A stretch of DNA of 64,000 nt from Madurella fahalii. Lineage: Eukaryota > Ascomycota > Sordariomycetes > Sordariales. The notes beneath the pieces were generated by a model. That model was not told where the DNA came from, made no database searches, and worked only from the letters and a program-made list of their open reading frames with translations. Location: the NCBI GenBank assembly GCA_029876055.1, contig CM056880.1, positions 186,001-250,000 of the forward strand, in the 5' to 3' direction. Both the position numbers and the translations under genes were made by a program. Shown here piece by piece: positions 43,487 to 55,985 of the stretch (position 1 is its first letter; each line of letters opens with the position of its first letter).

Positions 43487-45467
43487 ATGGTCCACGCAAA
43501 CCATGGCATCAATATCAGCCCTGCGCCGGTGCCTGCGGTGCCCAAAGACATCATCAGAGCCGACGGAGAGATGGACGAGGCTGACAGAGCGCTGGCAGCG
43601 ATGGGATACACTCCCGTGAGGGAACCTCTAGCAGATCTTACTGCCCGTGCAATAATCCTTTGCTTACCCCTCACTTACAGGTTTTCAAACGCGAGTTCTC
43701 CATGTGGTCGTGCTTCAGCTTCGCCCTGAGTATTTCTGGTCTATATGCAACTATTATCACCACTTTCATTTACCCGCTCTATGCAGGTGGCGCCGCCTCG
43801 GTGGTGTGGTGTTGGCTGATAGGTGGTGGTGGCGCCCTGGCCTTGGCCCTGTCTATTGCTGAGATTTCATCGTCGTATCCCACTTCGGGTAAGGGGCTCC
43901 CATCCTTATGGCTTGGCAAAACCGGGCTACCCACTCATGTATGCGTGTAGGTGCTATGTACTTTACGCTCAAGTACTTGTGTCCGCAAGAGTATCTGCCG
44001 GTGGTTGCGTGGCTTGATGGTGTGTCTGCTCGACTCGTCCTGCCTGAACTAGCTGCTGATTGCGCAAAGGATGGCTCAACCTCATAGGCACAATTACCGG
44101 AACAGCCTCATCCCAATACGGCGCCGCTCAGATGCTCCTATCCGCGGTCTCCATCGGCACAGGCTTTAGTTACCGGCCGACCCAGGGACACATCACAGGC
44201 GTCATGGCTTCGCTTTGCATGATCCACGCTCTTGTCAACAGCTTGTCGACGGCCTGGCTAAACAAGATATCGAGCACTTACGCGGTCTTCCACATCGGCG
44301 TTCTCATTGCGGCTGCCGCCGCATTGCTCGCCCTGCAGAGGGAAAAACACAACGCCGCATACGTCTTTACGAACCTTGAGCCTCTATCCGGTTGGACGCC
44401 GCCCGGGTTCTCTTTCTTCTTCGGCTGCCTCAGTGCGGCGTGGATCATGACGAACTGTGACGGCGTGGGCCAGTATGACCCCGTCTTTGGCACCTCGCTC
44501 TGGGATTGACCAAGGGTTATTAACACGAGAATGCAGCATTGCCGAGGAGACAAAGGACCCTTCCCGAGTGGTGCCCATAGCTATTACGTCGGCTTCCGTA
44601 TTCACCTACGTTGCCGGATTTCTGTACAACATCGTACTTGCTTATTGCATGGGGGATCCCCGAGAGCTCCTGGCCAGTCCGACGGGCCTCCCTGTAAACT
44701 TGCCATCTGTCTCAACCACTAGGGAAAAGTCATTGATTTCCTGCCCAGGTTTCCCAAATCTTCTACAACGTCATGGGCACCGGGCCCGCCGTCTTCTTTA
44801 CGATAACCGCCTTCATCGTCATGAATTTTGTCTGCATTCCGTCCGTCCACGCCGGTTCCCGCACGCTGTGGGCATTCTCGCGCGATGAGATGGTTCCCCT
44901 CTCCCGTTACTGGTATCGCATCTACAAGCGCACCGACACACCGGTCTACTCGGTCTGGCTGTACGCCTCGCTCTGTGTCCTCATCAATCTCATCGGGCTC
45001 GGTAGCCCCATCTTGATCGCCGCCGTGTTCAACGTCTGCGCCATCGCGCTGAACTGGTCGTATTGCATCCCCATTATCTGCAAGCTGATGTATGGCAAAT
45101 TTGAGCGCGGGCCGTGGCACTTGGGGAGATTCAGCGTCGCCATCAATCTATTCGCTGTTGGCTGGAACGCGTTCCTTTCGGTTCTGTTCCTGCTGCCAAC
45201 TCTTCGGCCTGTTACACCGGAAAACGTAAGTTCAAGTCTACCCTCGCTCCTTAACACACAGGCCTTCGTTGCCCGAGGTTCTCACATTTTGGGCTCTAGA
45301 TGAATTACGCGTCGGTGGTCCTGGCCTTTGTGATTGCTTTTTCGGTTGGCCATTGGCTCATACGCGGTCGGAAGTACTATGTTGGCCCCCGGACTCATGC
45401 GCACATCGCCAACGGCGAGGCCGTTAGTGATGAGAGCCCTCCTGATCAGGAAAAGGACATGCCGTAA
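43487..45467 (+). CDS. APC-superfamily amino-acid/GABA/choline permease (UGA4/HNM1-like)
   Basis: Seven exons (43487-43615, 43681-43888, 43951-44019, 44070-44472, 44537-44693, 44749-45225, 45300-45467) total 1611 nt, 536 residues, with no lesion. EFSMWSCFSFALSISGLYAT opens helix 1, and AEISSSYPTSGAMYFTLKYL is the conserved helix-2 region formed across an intron. CDGVGHIAEETKDPSRVVPI crosses the intron at 44473-44536, removing an apparent stop at 44508. IPSVHAGSRTLWAFSRDEMV and RTDTPVYSVWLYASLCVL are typical of the fungal amino-acid/choline transporter subgroup. Likely plasma- or vacuolar-membrane uptake of GABA, choline or amino acids; substrate not resolved. Confidence 0.93.
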
Positions 45468-45902
45468 CTGGCATTTGGGGGCCAACAAGGGGTGCAAAGA
45501 ACCTCAAAAGAGGTTTCAATGTAGACGAATATTAAAGAATCAGAAGGTGGACTGCCTTGGAGAATGGACAATAAGTAAACTGGAAGCTGAGATGTGGTTG
45601 GATTGGGAGTAATGAGAGTACACCGGTCGTAGCTATATTATTGCTTGTGTCTGATAAACTGAAGGATGAATAAAGAGAAAAGAGTTCTTGATTACCTATT
45701 GCGTTTCACAGTGCCACGTACATTCACGGTACATTATTACGTGGAAAAGAACTCTCTGTTTCCATGTGCATTTTCAATTTACCACACATACATCACCTAC
45801 GGTGCCGGAAGACGCTTCTGACAATCCGGACAGACGCTCTCCCTTCAAGACAGATAGTTAAACACAAGCAAGAAACGAACTGAAGCTCGGTGTGGCAACC
45901 AC
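45468..45902. other. convergent 3' intergenic region
   Basis: 435 bp between the permease stop and the PAP2 stop. A GTACATTCACGGTACATTATTACGTG-like stretch at about 45717-45743 contains short repeats of unknown meaning. Confidence 0.4.
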
Positions 45903-47335
45903 TTAAACCATCTCATCTCCCCTTGCATGATACTGCCCATTACCCCTCACAGCGACCGAGTCTGGGTAGCCCAGGCCCTGGCCCTGGCCATACGGAACAC
46001 TCGTGCTGCCGTTCCTCGCATATGTAGCACTGCTCGCCGCGGTCCCTCCCCTCCTCTTCTCTCGCATGCTTCTCCTCCCAGGCTTCCTCCTCCTCCCCCA
46101 CCCCAGCTTCCTCGTCCAGACCGCCCTCTCCATATACTCGGGCATCAACGAAGCCGCAACATCATAATCGAAGACATTGTTCCTCGTCAGGGGAATGTGA
46201 TTGTACCTCCAATCCCAGACCGCCGCGTAGCACACGCGGTACGACATAAACGCCACGACCGTCCCAATCACCATCCCCGCTACGATGTCATACCAGTTGT
46301 GGGCCTGGTCGATCGTGAGCGCGCCCGCCATGAGGGCGGCGGCGAGCAGCGGCGCGAGCAGCAGCGCCAGCCAGTAAAACGAGGCCTGGAAGTTCGCCCA
46401 CACCTTGAGCTTGGCGTTCATCCATAGAAACAAAAAGACGTAGCTCGCGAACGCGGAGGTGGCGTGGCCGGACGGGAAGCTCGTCATGGCGGTCTGCAGC
46501 TCGACCTTGTCCGGGTTGGTGCACACGTCGACCGTGTACATGATCTGATGGAACCCGACGGCGTTGAGGCCGGTGGTGTTGTGGGATTGCGCGCGGGAGA
46601 TGTCGGGCTGGCAGACAGACAGGAAATATGGTCGGAACCCGCCAATGAGTTGCTTCATGATAACCTGGAAGAGGGCGCTCAGGATGAGCGAGTAGAGCAG
46701 CCCCAGTATAGCGTTGTTGGCGTCCCAGAAGGAGCGGATGCGGATCTGGGCGAAGAGGATGACGCCGATGGGGATGACGGTTGATATGACAGCCGACAAC
46801 ACGGGCGAGATGACCCATTGGCGGTTAGGGTACGCCATTTCTGGATAGACGATGTCGCCTGATGTGTCGAAGGTTATGGGAAAGTTTCGCACCGCGGCGA
46901 CGGGGGCTTGGTAGATCTGGGTTCGATGTGGAATTAGTGGCGGGTTGTGTTGCACGTGCACTAGCTTAAACGTACACTCAGGGCGGCAGCGCCGAGAATC
47001 GCCATGGCTATCAGGTCCTTCCATGAGACCTTTATCCAGTCGATGATGAACCAGAACAGCTGCTTGAAGAGTGAGTCTCCATGGCGGGTAGGGGCCTTGT
47101 CGTGTGTCGTCGTTTCATGACGAGGATCATGCCCGGGCAATGGCCGCATTTTGGCGACTAGTAAGGCAGTTCGAATACCCGGGGATGGCTGGCCACCGAT
47201 GGATGGTTTTCTGGAGGCAGCTATTGGGTTGTGTATCGTGGGTTGCTTGAAGCTCACAGGAGCACTGCTCGGGCTCTTTGTGTCTGGAATCGGGGAAGGT
47301 TGAAGACGGGGGGGCTCGTGGCTTGTCAGTCCCAT
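45903..47335 (-). CDS. PAP2-family lipid phosphatase (DPP1/LPP1-like)
   Basis: Two exons (47335-46976, 46916-45903) encode 457 residues. The first exon ends in a membrane segment (WKDLIAMAILGAAALS). The three phosphatase motifs follow: KQLIGGFRPYF (KX6RP), SFPSGHATSAFA (PSGH) and TIDQAHNWYDIVAGMVIGTV (third motif with catalytic His and Asp; the usual leading SR is TI, as in some fungal members). At least five membrane helices. The tail is basic and Gly-rich. Expected to dephosphorylate diacylglycerol pyrophosphate, phosphatidate or related lipids in the vacuole or Golgi membrane. Intact. Confidence 0.92.
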
Positions 47336-48763
47336 AGGCCGTTTTTAAGTGTCGTAATGCTTTTCCATACGCATTTAAGCGTCTCAAGAACCTGATTTGG
47401 CATTTCTGGTCGCTCATGCTTGTGTGCACTGGCTCGAGTGATGCAATGCCATTTGGGGGAGCACAGAGAAGTGGTTTGGTGGTACCAACACCAATGACGT
47501 CATACCAACGCGAGAGGGACAGCACGGCAGCAAAGACGTGTTTGGCCGTCGTTTTGCATGTATCTTTGTATCCGCCGGGAACGGCGCCTTTCCCGATCCG
47601 CCACGCCGTAACTGCTCCGCTCACTCGGCGCAGCGCGCCCGCAGCATAACTAGAAGCCCTCCTTTCGACATCCTTTGTTATACTTTCAACTTTTCTCTCT
47701 CCTTCCCCGTTCCCTGTTCCTCCAATTGCGCGCACCGGTCAGTATCGGCCTCGGCCCTCATTACACCAACCTTCATTTGCGGACAACCCTGGTCTTCCCT
47801 CTTGTGGCATCCACGAACCACACGTCGCCTTATACACTTACACATTTGAGTAGCTCTTTCTCTCCGCCTTGTGATCCTTACCGCTCGCTGATTATGACCT
47901 TTCCTGTCTTTCCTACGCACCTCGTCGATTACGACTTGATTCTGGCTCGACTTCGAGCTTGCTCTGCGCTAGAGCTATTAAAGATCCCCCAGTCTTTCCT
48001 CTCCCCGCTTCATATAGTTCCAAAGTTAGACCCGTCGGCCTGCCTGCTATGGCCCTCCTGTTGGTCTGTAGGGCAACTCCAATTCTATAGCAAATTGGGA
48101 AGGGGATTCCGTCTTGGCAGCCCAAGAAGGAACGGTGTCAAAGTCAGGCTAATTACATAAAGGGAGCTCTTCCAGCACTCGCCTCTTTCTTCCACAAGAT
48201 TAAGACATCTCCACGTCTTTCCGCAGATCCCGACACTTCAGGCATGTCAATGGTTTTCTTCTGACGCCAGGAGTGCGAGAACAACGGGTTTGTTATTCAG
48301 TGCCAGCTGCGGAACCCTCTCTCTCACAGAACCATCGCCCTGACTACCAACGGACACCACAGTGGTGCTGCAGCGTAGTCTATCAGCAAATTAATTATTG
48401 AACAATTCTTTCGACTTCCACTTACCTCATAAGCCGTATATCATGCAGGACAATAACCCCAGTGCCACGCAGGTGCAAAAAGTGCGGAAAACGCAGTTCA
48501 TTGATGCAGACTGATTATTGCGCGCATTGTTCCCAAGACATTATGAGTAGTAATTATGACACCGTGACCAAACCTCCTCCGGCACAAGAAACAACCATGC
48601 TTGTGTGAAACGCGTCGTACCCTTGCCCCCCCCTCCCCCCAAATTACACCCCAATAGGATGATGCTTTCCGTCACTCAGTCCTCTCCTCCGCATTCTCAA
48701 CAGCCAGGGCTCCATGGTTTTTTGGTCTCAAGAGGCGAGGGGAGAGGACGAGCTGTGAGGCAT
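47336..48763. other. intergenic; one small unsupported frame
   Basis: Pyrimidine-rich stretches at 47660-47900 resemble a promoter or leader. A plus-strand frame at 47897-48160 (MTFPVFPTHLVDYDLILARL) has no domain. A G/C homopolymer cluster lies at about 48624-48641. Confidence 0.4.
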
Positions 48764-51142
48764 TTATTTCGCTTCGGAATCGGGCTCGATCATCCCTCCT
48801 CTCCACACCCCAACCCATCGCTCGCCGTGGATGATGATCAGCGAGAACAAGAAGATCAAACAGATGGACGGGATGATCCAAGGAGTCGTCGAGAACGTAG
48901 TGTGGGCTTCGTATCGAGACATGCTAGCCAGGAGCATCAGCCCTACACCAAAAACGATGTTGACGCCGATGACAGCCTTTTGCGTTGGGGTGCTGGAATG
49001 CGTTCGGGACAAGATGTGCAGGCATGCCATGAGGATCAGCGCTGCTCCTGCGAGACAGAAGACGTAAATGTACTGCATTATCGGTTCCGGTTAGCGGACA
49101 CCCGTTCGACAGTGATAAACTTATGAACCAGAGACGGGTGGTGACGCGCTTGTAAAAAGTACACTTACCACTAGGTTGAACCTTGCCGCCGCATCATCAA
49201 AGGCGTGCTGTTCGTATGTTTCCGGGTGGTGGCTCCAACCCGCGTCCTCGATCGCTTCGATGTTGAAGTTCCTGAGGATGGAGTTGAGAGTTGTGACCTT
49301 TAGCGCCCTGAACGCCTCAACAAATTCCCCGTGCGTTTGAGTTGCCGCCATCGCCTCGGGGGTCGGAAAGCCCGTTAAATATTCGTCGGAAAAGTCTCCG
49401 ATTTTTCCGAGCAGCTCCTCCCTGTGAAAATGCGAGACGAGAAGGTCGCGAGGGTATTGCTCCCAGATGACATTGATCGTGTCGTTCAGATGCCGGACCA
49501 TCCTCGATGCAATGCCAGGACCACCCTCCGCCTCGGTCATCTGGAAGGCGAAGAAGAATTCGTTGCTGACATAGTCGATCAGCTCCACAATCTTCCACCA
49601 TATGACGAATTGCGTAGCACCCTCCATGATGAGCACCAGCGCAAGGTGGAAGGGGAAATGAGCCAGGCTCCAGAAGTATGTCGATATTTTCGAGCCACGG
49701 TCTTGTCCCTGGTCCTGCTTGACCGTTTCAGTCCTCAGGACCTTCCTGATCTTATCAGCAGGCCACGACCAGTCAAAATAAATCTGGAATAAGACGTAGA
49801 TCAGAGCCACGGTTGCAGTGAGGACGCCGACGGTTTGCGAAGCTGCGTGTAAAAGTGTCAGCATCATCACCCTTTGAGACGCCACAGCAAGGCATCAACG
49901 TACTCCACGAGTTCACGTTCTTGACAATCGTGCTGACATGTTCGGCTACGACGATGACACCCTCGCCGAGGATGAGCAGAGTCGCCGTCTTCATACGATC
50001 TTGCAGTGTCTTGTCCTTGAAGCCGAGATCCTCGAACCGGTATGAGACGGCAAATATGATGCACGTCTCGAAGACCCCAACAATGTACCAGGCCACGAAG
50101 ACGCGGCTGTTGGTGCTGTCGGTGAAGCGGAAGGTGATGCCCAAGTAGATCAACGCAGCAACGACGTGGCACGCACACATGGCAATGAGACCGGTTTTGG
50201 ATGCCTCCTTGCTGAAGATGCCGACGTTGGGCTTAAAATCTCCTTTCCGGAGATAGATGGCCAAACCGTACTGGGCCGCTAGAGTGAGTCGAGATACCAT
50301 GAGAATAATGGCTTAACTCGTCTGGTCAGTAATTATTCTATATCGCAGATTCTAGCCTGAAGGGGAGCCGTACAAAACGCCTGAAATGTCCCCTTAACCT
50401 GCTGGCCTGGGTCGTACTGTGGCGCGACAACTGAGACTCCCACCATGGCGCCGAGGTGGATGGCTCGCAGGATCCTCTCTGGAGCGTGGTGAGCAAAATA
50501 CGTCCGGACAGGGGGGTTCCAGAGGTGGATGATAACAACACACCCGAGATGCTGTCGACAACGAAACGAACGTCAAAGAGCATGACATTCAGCCAAAGGA
50601 ACCACAGGATCCTAGAAGCCGAAGGTGTCAGGGTTTCTCGACCCATTTGAAGTTTGTAGAGTGCGGGAGCACTGACGCAAAATATCCAATGTACGCCACC
50701 AGGCGCTCCACAGAGGTGGTATCGTGAATGTTGGAGAAGGCGGTCATGTTCGCCGCGAAGAACAGGTCGTACAGAAGCTATAGGAAACACCGAACAGAAA
50801 TCAGCCCCAAGATATTTCTGCGCAGGACATGGGTGCGAGGAGGCAGGTATGATTACCATGAGATTATGAGGCTCGCTGTTCTGCAGTGTCACTTCAGGTT
50901 AGTTGATTCGGGTCATGGCGTAGGGCGCGGGCGCTGACGTTGGAGTTTCGACGAACCTCTCGACGCGCCGCGTCGAGCTCCTGGTCGGCGGCAGCGACAT
51001 TGGCAGCGACGCCTGCGTTCTTGTCGCCGGAATTTACGTCGACGGCATTCTTGTCGACGGCAGCGGTGCCGGCATTGTTGTTGACGCTCTCCTTCCCAAA
51101 CAGGGTAAGGGGTTCCTCGGCTTCAGGCTTAGATCTCGGCAT
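48764..51142 (-). CDS. LtrA-family (low temperature requirement A) membrane protein
   Basis: Eight exons (51142-50939, 50880-50857, 50777-50677, 50611-50544, 50478-50374, 50311-49904, 49842-49169, 49072-48764) total 1893 nt, 630 residues, with phases matching at every junction. The 24-nt second exon is supported by the CAACTAACC branch site before it. Characteristic segments are LLYDLFFAANMTAFSNIHDT, AILWFLWLNVMLFDVRFVVD, RILRAIHLGAMVGVSVVAPQ and SIILMVSRLTLAAQYGLAIY, followed by further helices to the C-terminus. The family was named from Listeria; its molecular function in fungi is unknown. Intact, probably a polytopic plasma- or vacuolar-membrane protein. Confidence 0.9.
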
Positions 51143-53929
51143 GATGAGATATCGGGGTCCCCTATGCGGTGTCTATGTGTTTAGAGTGCTGGGAGCATTG
51201 TGTAGAGCAACTAGAGTGCTAAGCCCGGAGAGAAACATGGGAGCGATCACTTGTGTTATTTATTATGAGGCTCGACATGAAGCTCCGGTCCAGCCTCGAT
51301 CCACGGGGATGGAATGGTACCCAATGCCCCACCCCCCTGTATGCACGGGGTCCTCTGCAGGAGACAGACTTGAGAGAATTGGTCTTAACTGCCGCCGCGA
51401 GTGACTCCATCCTCTCAGAGCCTCAGATTAATGTGGCAGCGAGACGCCACCAATGGTCCATCCGACCTTGTGGCTGCAATAAGGGCCGGGGACCACGGCA
51501 TGAGCTTACCCCGCCCCTGCCCCCCGCACCAATTAGAACCGTCAGATTTTCAGCTCCGTCTGGATGCAACTGCAGGCGGGGAAACATGCAGTGTCCAAGC
51601 ATCAACACCCGATTGACTGGGGCCAACTGGGCTGACCTTTGCGTTTCATGCGACACCAATAATGTAATATGGACTTCCCCGCCATTTCCGCAGCATCTAG
51701 TCGTTCTTCTCCCAGTCTTGGCTCTACGAGTGTTGGAGCCTTCCCTCGACGAGGAGCTGTCACGACTCATGACCCCACGGCGTTTCTAGACGATATTACA
51801 GGGTTTGATCCGGCCGGATTGGGCTATCAGGACGTAGTGGCTCTTATATTTGGGTGTTTGGGGTAATTATGGTGCACGACAGCATGAATCGTTTCCTCGC
51901 CGTATTCTGTGTGCGTCGGCTGAAGCCAATCACGTGGCGGGACGATACCATGGTTTGGGAACTCAACACCGAGACCGCGGAGGCGGAGTCAAATAAGAAG
52001 CACGGGGCATGGCTTCGGCACACCGAAGAAAGGATATTGCAGGCTAAACTCAACTGCCGAAGGGGAGGAAGTGCGAGCTAAACACTATGGCTGCTAAGGA
52101 GATTGGGCGTCAGATGTGGCAGCCTTACATTCACTAACCGCTGTGTGCATGGTTAACGAGTCATAATTTGCGAAATACCGCCATCTCTTGGGCACCAAGC
52201 ACAAGCATCAGATGCGTCGTGGTTCAAGAGCCTTGCCGTGTTCAGCTGCCTTGGCCACACTGATCGGTGGTATCCAAAGTCTCGATTTGGGTTGCTGCAG
52301 AGAGGGACAGTTCCGGCGTTTGCTGGGGAGGTCCCCGTTATCCCTGCGCGCATGCTCGAAGAATTGCTCTCTTTCTTTTGCAGGCCCAATCAGGGGTGAG
52401 CGCCGTGCAAAGACATGCCTGGATGGGTAGCAGCCAGGCCTTGGCAGCACTACAGCTGTCAACTTGGCTCACAGGGTAGAATGGGAAATACGAGAGCCTT
52501 GTGTGAGTGCAACATAACCAAGCCGCCTGCTTGCCAGCATGATTTCAAGTGAAGAGAGCACAAGTGTGATCCCTGTCAACCATTCCTCACTCCTCAGCTG
52601 TCCCCTTGAATGCCCCAACAATCTCTCCTGTTCTAAAAATCGTTCGCAAAGCCCGAGCAGATGTCGAGCTTGCCCACTGTACCCCCAACGCTGAGTTGAC
52701 CGGCTAATGAGGGGCCAAGGAGAGCAGCACAAGATCGGCGAGTCCTTTGCAACATGGATGATCACTCCCGAGCAGATCAAGGCAGATACCTATCAGGTTT
52801 CGTGTCTCATGGCCACCATTCAACTTCGGCTCGCTCTTCGATGAGGACAACATTGGGACTTTTCGGACAGTCAACTGCTCTACTGGTTCGCCGACGAGTA
52901 GAAGAAAGCTGATGACGGCGGCCCAGCGGCAAGTTAGCACTTTATGCCCACCTTAGAACGTCCGACTGTCCGTCATTAATTTGGAGGCTTCTGTGCGCAA
53001 GTCGCTGGGCTGGGTGGGGAGCAGCGGCCTTGCTGGCATAGGTGTGAGTAACCTAATGCATACATTGGCTTCGTGAGCCTGGTTGGCTAGAACCCTCCTC
53101 TCAACAGCGTCTTCACGTCGTACTATATCGAGACCGCCCTCGGGATGATATTCTTAATTGTGCTGCCGGAAAACCGCATAGGCGTCTTCACCCCCAGCTT
53201 CGCCGTCATGCGCGCGTCCCTCAGAGCCATTGTCACAGCCCACAGCGAGCCCAACCTAACCACGGCGTATGAGGCCGTGGTGGGCGTGCTCGTCGCGTGT
53301 CTTTTTCGTCTGCCCTACAACCTTGCTGTACCGCTTAAGCGGGCAGTTTCCGGGCGAGAACCACAAGAGCGAGAATGGCGAGGAAGTCAGGGAAGACATC
53401 TTCAGGTCTCTGCTGCGCGCAATCATCTCGTGTTCTGGGCCCTCATGCTCGCCGTCGTCAACCCCGACCAGAGGACGAATCCAAGAGAGGAAGCACTTCA
53501 GGCCGGGAAGATCGGACACCCGTTCAAATCTTATTGGCAAGTTATTGGTAGCGGGCCTCTTGAGGCGGCGTGTAAGCTCTCAATAAGTAGCAGTGACGAT
53601 GCTGCCTACTCTCTGCGCGGAGCGGGATTCGCCGGTGAATCCCACGAGCGGAGCAAGGGTAATCAAGGCCCAATCAAGGGTAAGCGATGTCATGTAGGTC
53701 ATACTGGGGTACGGGCGTCCGGATTCGTCTGCTCTAGCACATCGCACAGGAAGATCAAGGTATCTAAATTAGGTAGATACCCAGTAGACTCTAGCAAATC
53801 CGCGCAGTTCAGGGGTCCGCTCAAGCCAAATCCTGGCCCGTCTCTTTCCACAACTTGCCACTAAGTGCCTGCGCTTTTGGCCCCTCCAGCAACGGAGCAC
53901 CGCCGCATGCTTGGAATTTGTGCAGTTCC
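51143..53929. other. gene-poor stretch with a few unsupported frames
   Basis: A plus-strand frame at 51669-51866 (MDFPAISAASSRSSPSLGST, then AFLDDITGFDPAGLGYQDVV) could be a first exon with a donor after FGCLG, but no continuation was found. 53097-53560 reads like a membrane segment (SYYIETALGMIFLIVLPENR, then TTAYEAVVGVLVA) after a possible acceptor at 53097, but soon mixes frames. No family recognised for either. Confidence 0.35.
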
Positions 53930-54556
53930 TCAGAAGACCTCAAAAGCTAGGGAATGTACATACACGTTGAGTCCATTCTACTAGCACGAACTAACTTGCC
54001 ATTGGTGTCCGGCCCTACCACAGCTGCAGCGTAGATCAAAGTGCGGCCGTCCTCCTCCACGGTCTGAACCGTAGATTCTGGAGCGTACGCTATAATACGT
54101 CTTAGAGGCGCAGGTAAAATCTTGTCTAAGCCTATCTACATAAGACCAGGACAGAGATTGTTAACAAATAACTATAAGAAGTACTAGCGTAGCTAGCCTG
54201 TCGGGTGAACGAGTTAACTAGAAGCTCACTGTCGGTATAGCGGTCTTGTTACGAGACGTTTGGCTAGTCCATATACCTAAGCCTAGGAAAGAGATAAGCA
54301 TAAGAGAACCGTAGGCTACAGCCGTCTAATGAAGGAACAGTAACAGCTAGAGGCATATACGCATATACAGTTTACTTGCACTGTCTACTTATGCCTGCCC
54401 GGGCTCTTCTTGTAAAGTATCACTATAAAGCCACCGTTATTAAGCAGTATATTAAGTTCTAACACCTCTTTATTAGCCTTTTTACAGAAGCAGAGTCTTG
54501 AAGAGTAATCGTGGAGGTCGAGCTCAAATACTTTAATATAACCCAATTGGAAATAA
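53930..54556 (-). pseudogene. short-chain dehydrogenase/reductase (retinol-dehydrogenase-like) relic
   Basis: Directly left of the LTR at 54557 the minus strand reads IKVFELDLHDYSSRLCFCKK then EVLELNILLNNGG, the SDR segment with conserved D.LD and the NNAG strand (here NNGG). Towards 53930 it reads IIAYAPESTVQTVEEDGRTL then IYAAAVVGPDTNGKLV, the SDR C-terminal region (usually GSRTLVHAAS.G..THG). The middle is interrupted by TAG/TAA stops. The TGXXXGIG nucleotide-binding N-terminus is missing, cut off at the LTR. Confidence 0.65.
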
Positions 54557-54957
54557 TGAAATGTTGCAGAAACACACATCCACACCCACTACCCATCAAA
54601 ACAAGGTAAGGGCAAAGGTGGCCAAATGCCAGAGAGACAAAATAGGCAAGATAGGCCAGGCGACACCACCACAAATTAAGTCCCTGCAGCCTAAGCAAGG
54701 TCAAAACAACATGTGCAAATTAGAGCTCCCTCTGGTCAGGGGGAGATCGCTTTGTACACATAGAAAGCTCGTCAATTGAGTCTGCAGCAGGTATGGAAAA
54801 GAGTGCTGAATTGATTGTCCTGTCTAAGGAGCAATAGCCAGGACACTTAGGGTGCGAAGTAAAACGGGCCCTCGGCAAGCTCCAAGGCGCCATCCCAGTA
54901 AGTGTGGCTCTCTGATCAGAGGGACCCTGTCCCCTGGGGACAGCTTCCCCCAACTCA
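54557..54957 (-). repeat. second copy of the 23-kb solo-LTR-like repeat, inverted
   Basis: 401 bp from TGAAATGTTGCAG (plus-strand left end) to CCCCAACTCA are the inverse of 23064-23480 with many transitions and small indels. Flanks ATAA (54553-54556) and ATAG (54958-54961) could be a mutated 4-bp duplication. One of the two palindromes is degraded (CTCCCTCTGGTCAGGGGGAG). Confidence 0.8.
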
Positions 54958-55084
54958 ATAGGTACCAGGTCCGGACCCTTCTGAGTAGACAGGGAACTTT
55001 TAAGGGCAAATCTCTCTTCCCAAAGTGTTTAGCAACTTCTACAGTCCAGCTATACCGCTCACTTTCAACACGATAGCAACTGTC

Positions 55085-55205
55085 TCCCGTGACAACCAGA
55101 TCTTTTGTTAAAAAAAAAAAGAAAGGGTTAGAGAGTAACATAAGAAAAAAGAAAGAATGGGAAAAAGAGAAGACAAAAAGCAAGGGGAAAAAATGGTGTA
55201 AAAGA
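55085..55205. repeat. low-complexity purine tract
   Basis: A-run at about 55110-55120 followed by GAAAG/AAGAAA-rich sequence to about 55200 on the plus strand, just beyond the ankyrin gene's stop. Confidence 0.6.
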
Positions 55206-55233
55206 AGCAAAGGATGCCTATGAACTTTGGTTT

Positions 55234-55985
55234 CTAGTCAAGGTACTTGAATAAAGTCTTATAGTTGTTCTCGATCGCACAGTCCTTCGCCGTAAAGCCA
55301 TTGTTGTCCTTGGCATTGACATCAACCTTCCCGGTATCCAAAAACATCTTCACAATATCCTTCCACACGCCGATAGCAGCCAGGTGGAGTGGCTTGTGCC
55401 CCTTTGCCTAGCATGTGGACGTAGGGATCAACCTTGCCCGTCGCCAAAAGATCCCTCGCAATCTTTTTGTAACACTGTTCGCACGCGATGCACAGAAGTC
55501 TACATCCATGGGGAGTGTCCTTGCAGTCCGGGTCAATGTCGTCCGCTGCGAGGAGGTCTCGGACGACCTTCGTGTGACCGTGCCCCGCTGCGAATGTCAC
55601 TGGAGTCCAGTTCTCGAAATCAGCAGCGTTGATGTCGACACTGGCGGTGGCGAGAAGACGTCTAACAATAGCATCGTAGCCTTGCCCCGCTGCGTAGCTG
55701 TGCAAGGTGCGTCCATCGTCCTTCGCTTTGGCGTTGATGTCTGGTCGACCCTTGTGCAGGAGCACTTCGACCATGACATCGTTGTCATGGGCGACGGCGA
55801 ACGTGGGTGCAGCCCAGCCCCTTTTCTCTTTTACGCCAACGTCAATAGTGTCCTTCGCGAGGAGAAGCTTCATAACCTCGCTGTGGTTGCCTCGTGCAAC
55901 GTGGCACAGGGCTGTGCGGCCATCACTATCCGTTTCGTTGGTGGGTATATTGTCTGTTGCCAGAATGTACTTGACCTCCTGGCCC
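55234..55985 (-). pseudogene. ankyrin-repeat protein, 3' part, one frameshift
   Basis: Repeats of about 34 residues: TDSDGRTALCHVARGNHSEV, DDGRTLHSYAAGQGYDAIVR, FENWTPVTFAAGHGHTKVVR and, after a one-base frame change near 55405, KGHKPLHLAAIGVWKDIVKM. The last repeat is NNGFTAKDCAIENNYKTLFK and the frame ends at 55234. Upstream the frame starts right after a possible acceptor (GGTAG) at about 55986, so 5' exons are missing or unrecognised. Ankyrin arrays are protein-binding scaffolds; in fungi they often follow NACHT or kinase domains, none of which is visible here. Confidence 0.75.

Noticed and set aside
44473..44536. Apparent stop codon in the APC permease after CDGVGQYDPVFG
   Set aside because: A GTATGA...TGCAG intron here restores CDGVGHIAEETKD and brings the total exon length to a multiple of three, so there is no lesion.
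47127..47735. 202-codon minus-strand frame upstream of PAP2
   Set aside because: It overlaps the PAP2 first exon in another frame and has no recognisable feature.
53145..53864. 239-codon plus-strand frame (MIFLIVLPENRIGVFTPSFA)
   Set aside because: The beginning looks membrane-like, but the rest switches to a basic, repeat-poor composition with no family resemblance; kept only as a note in the intergenic entry.
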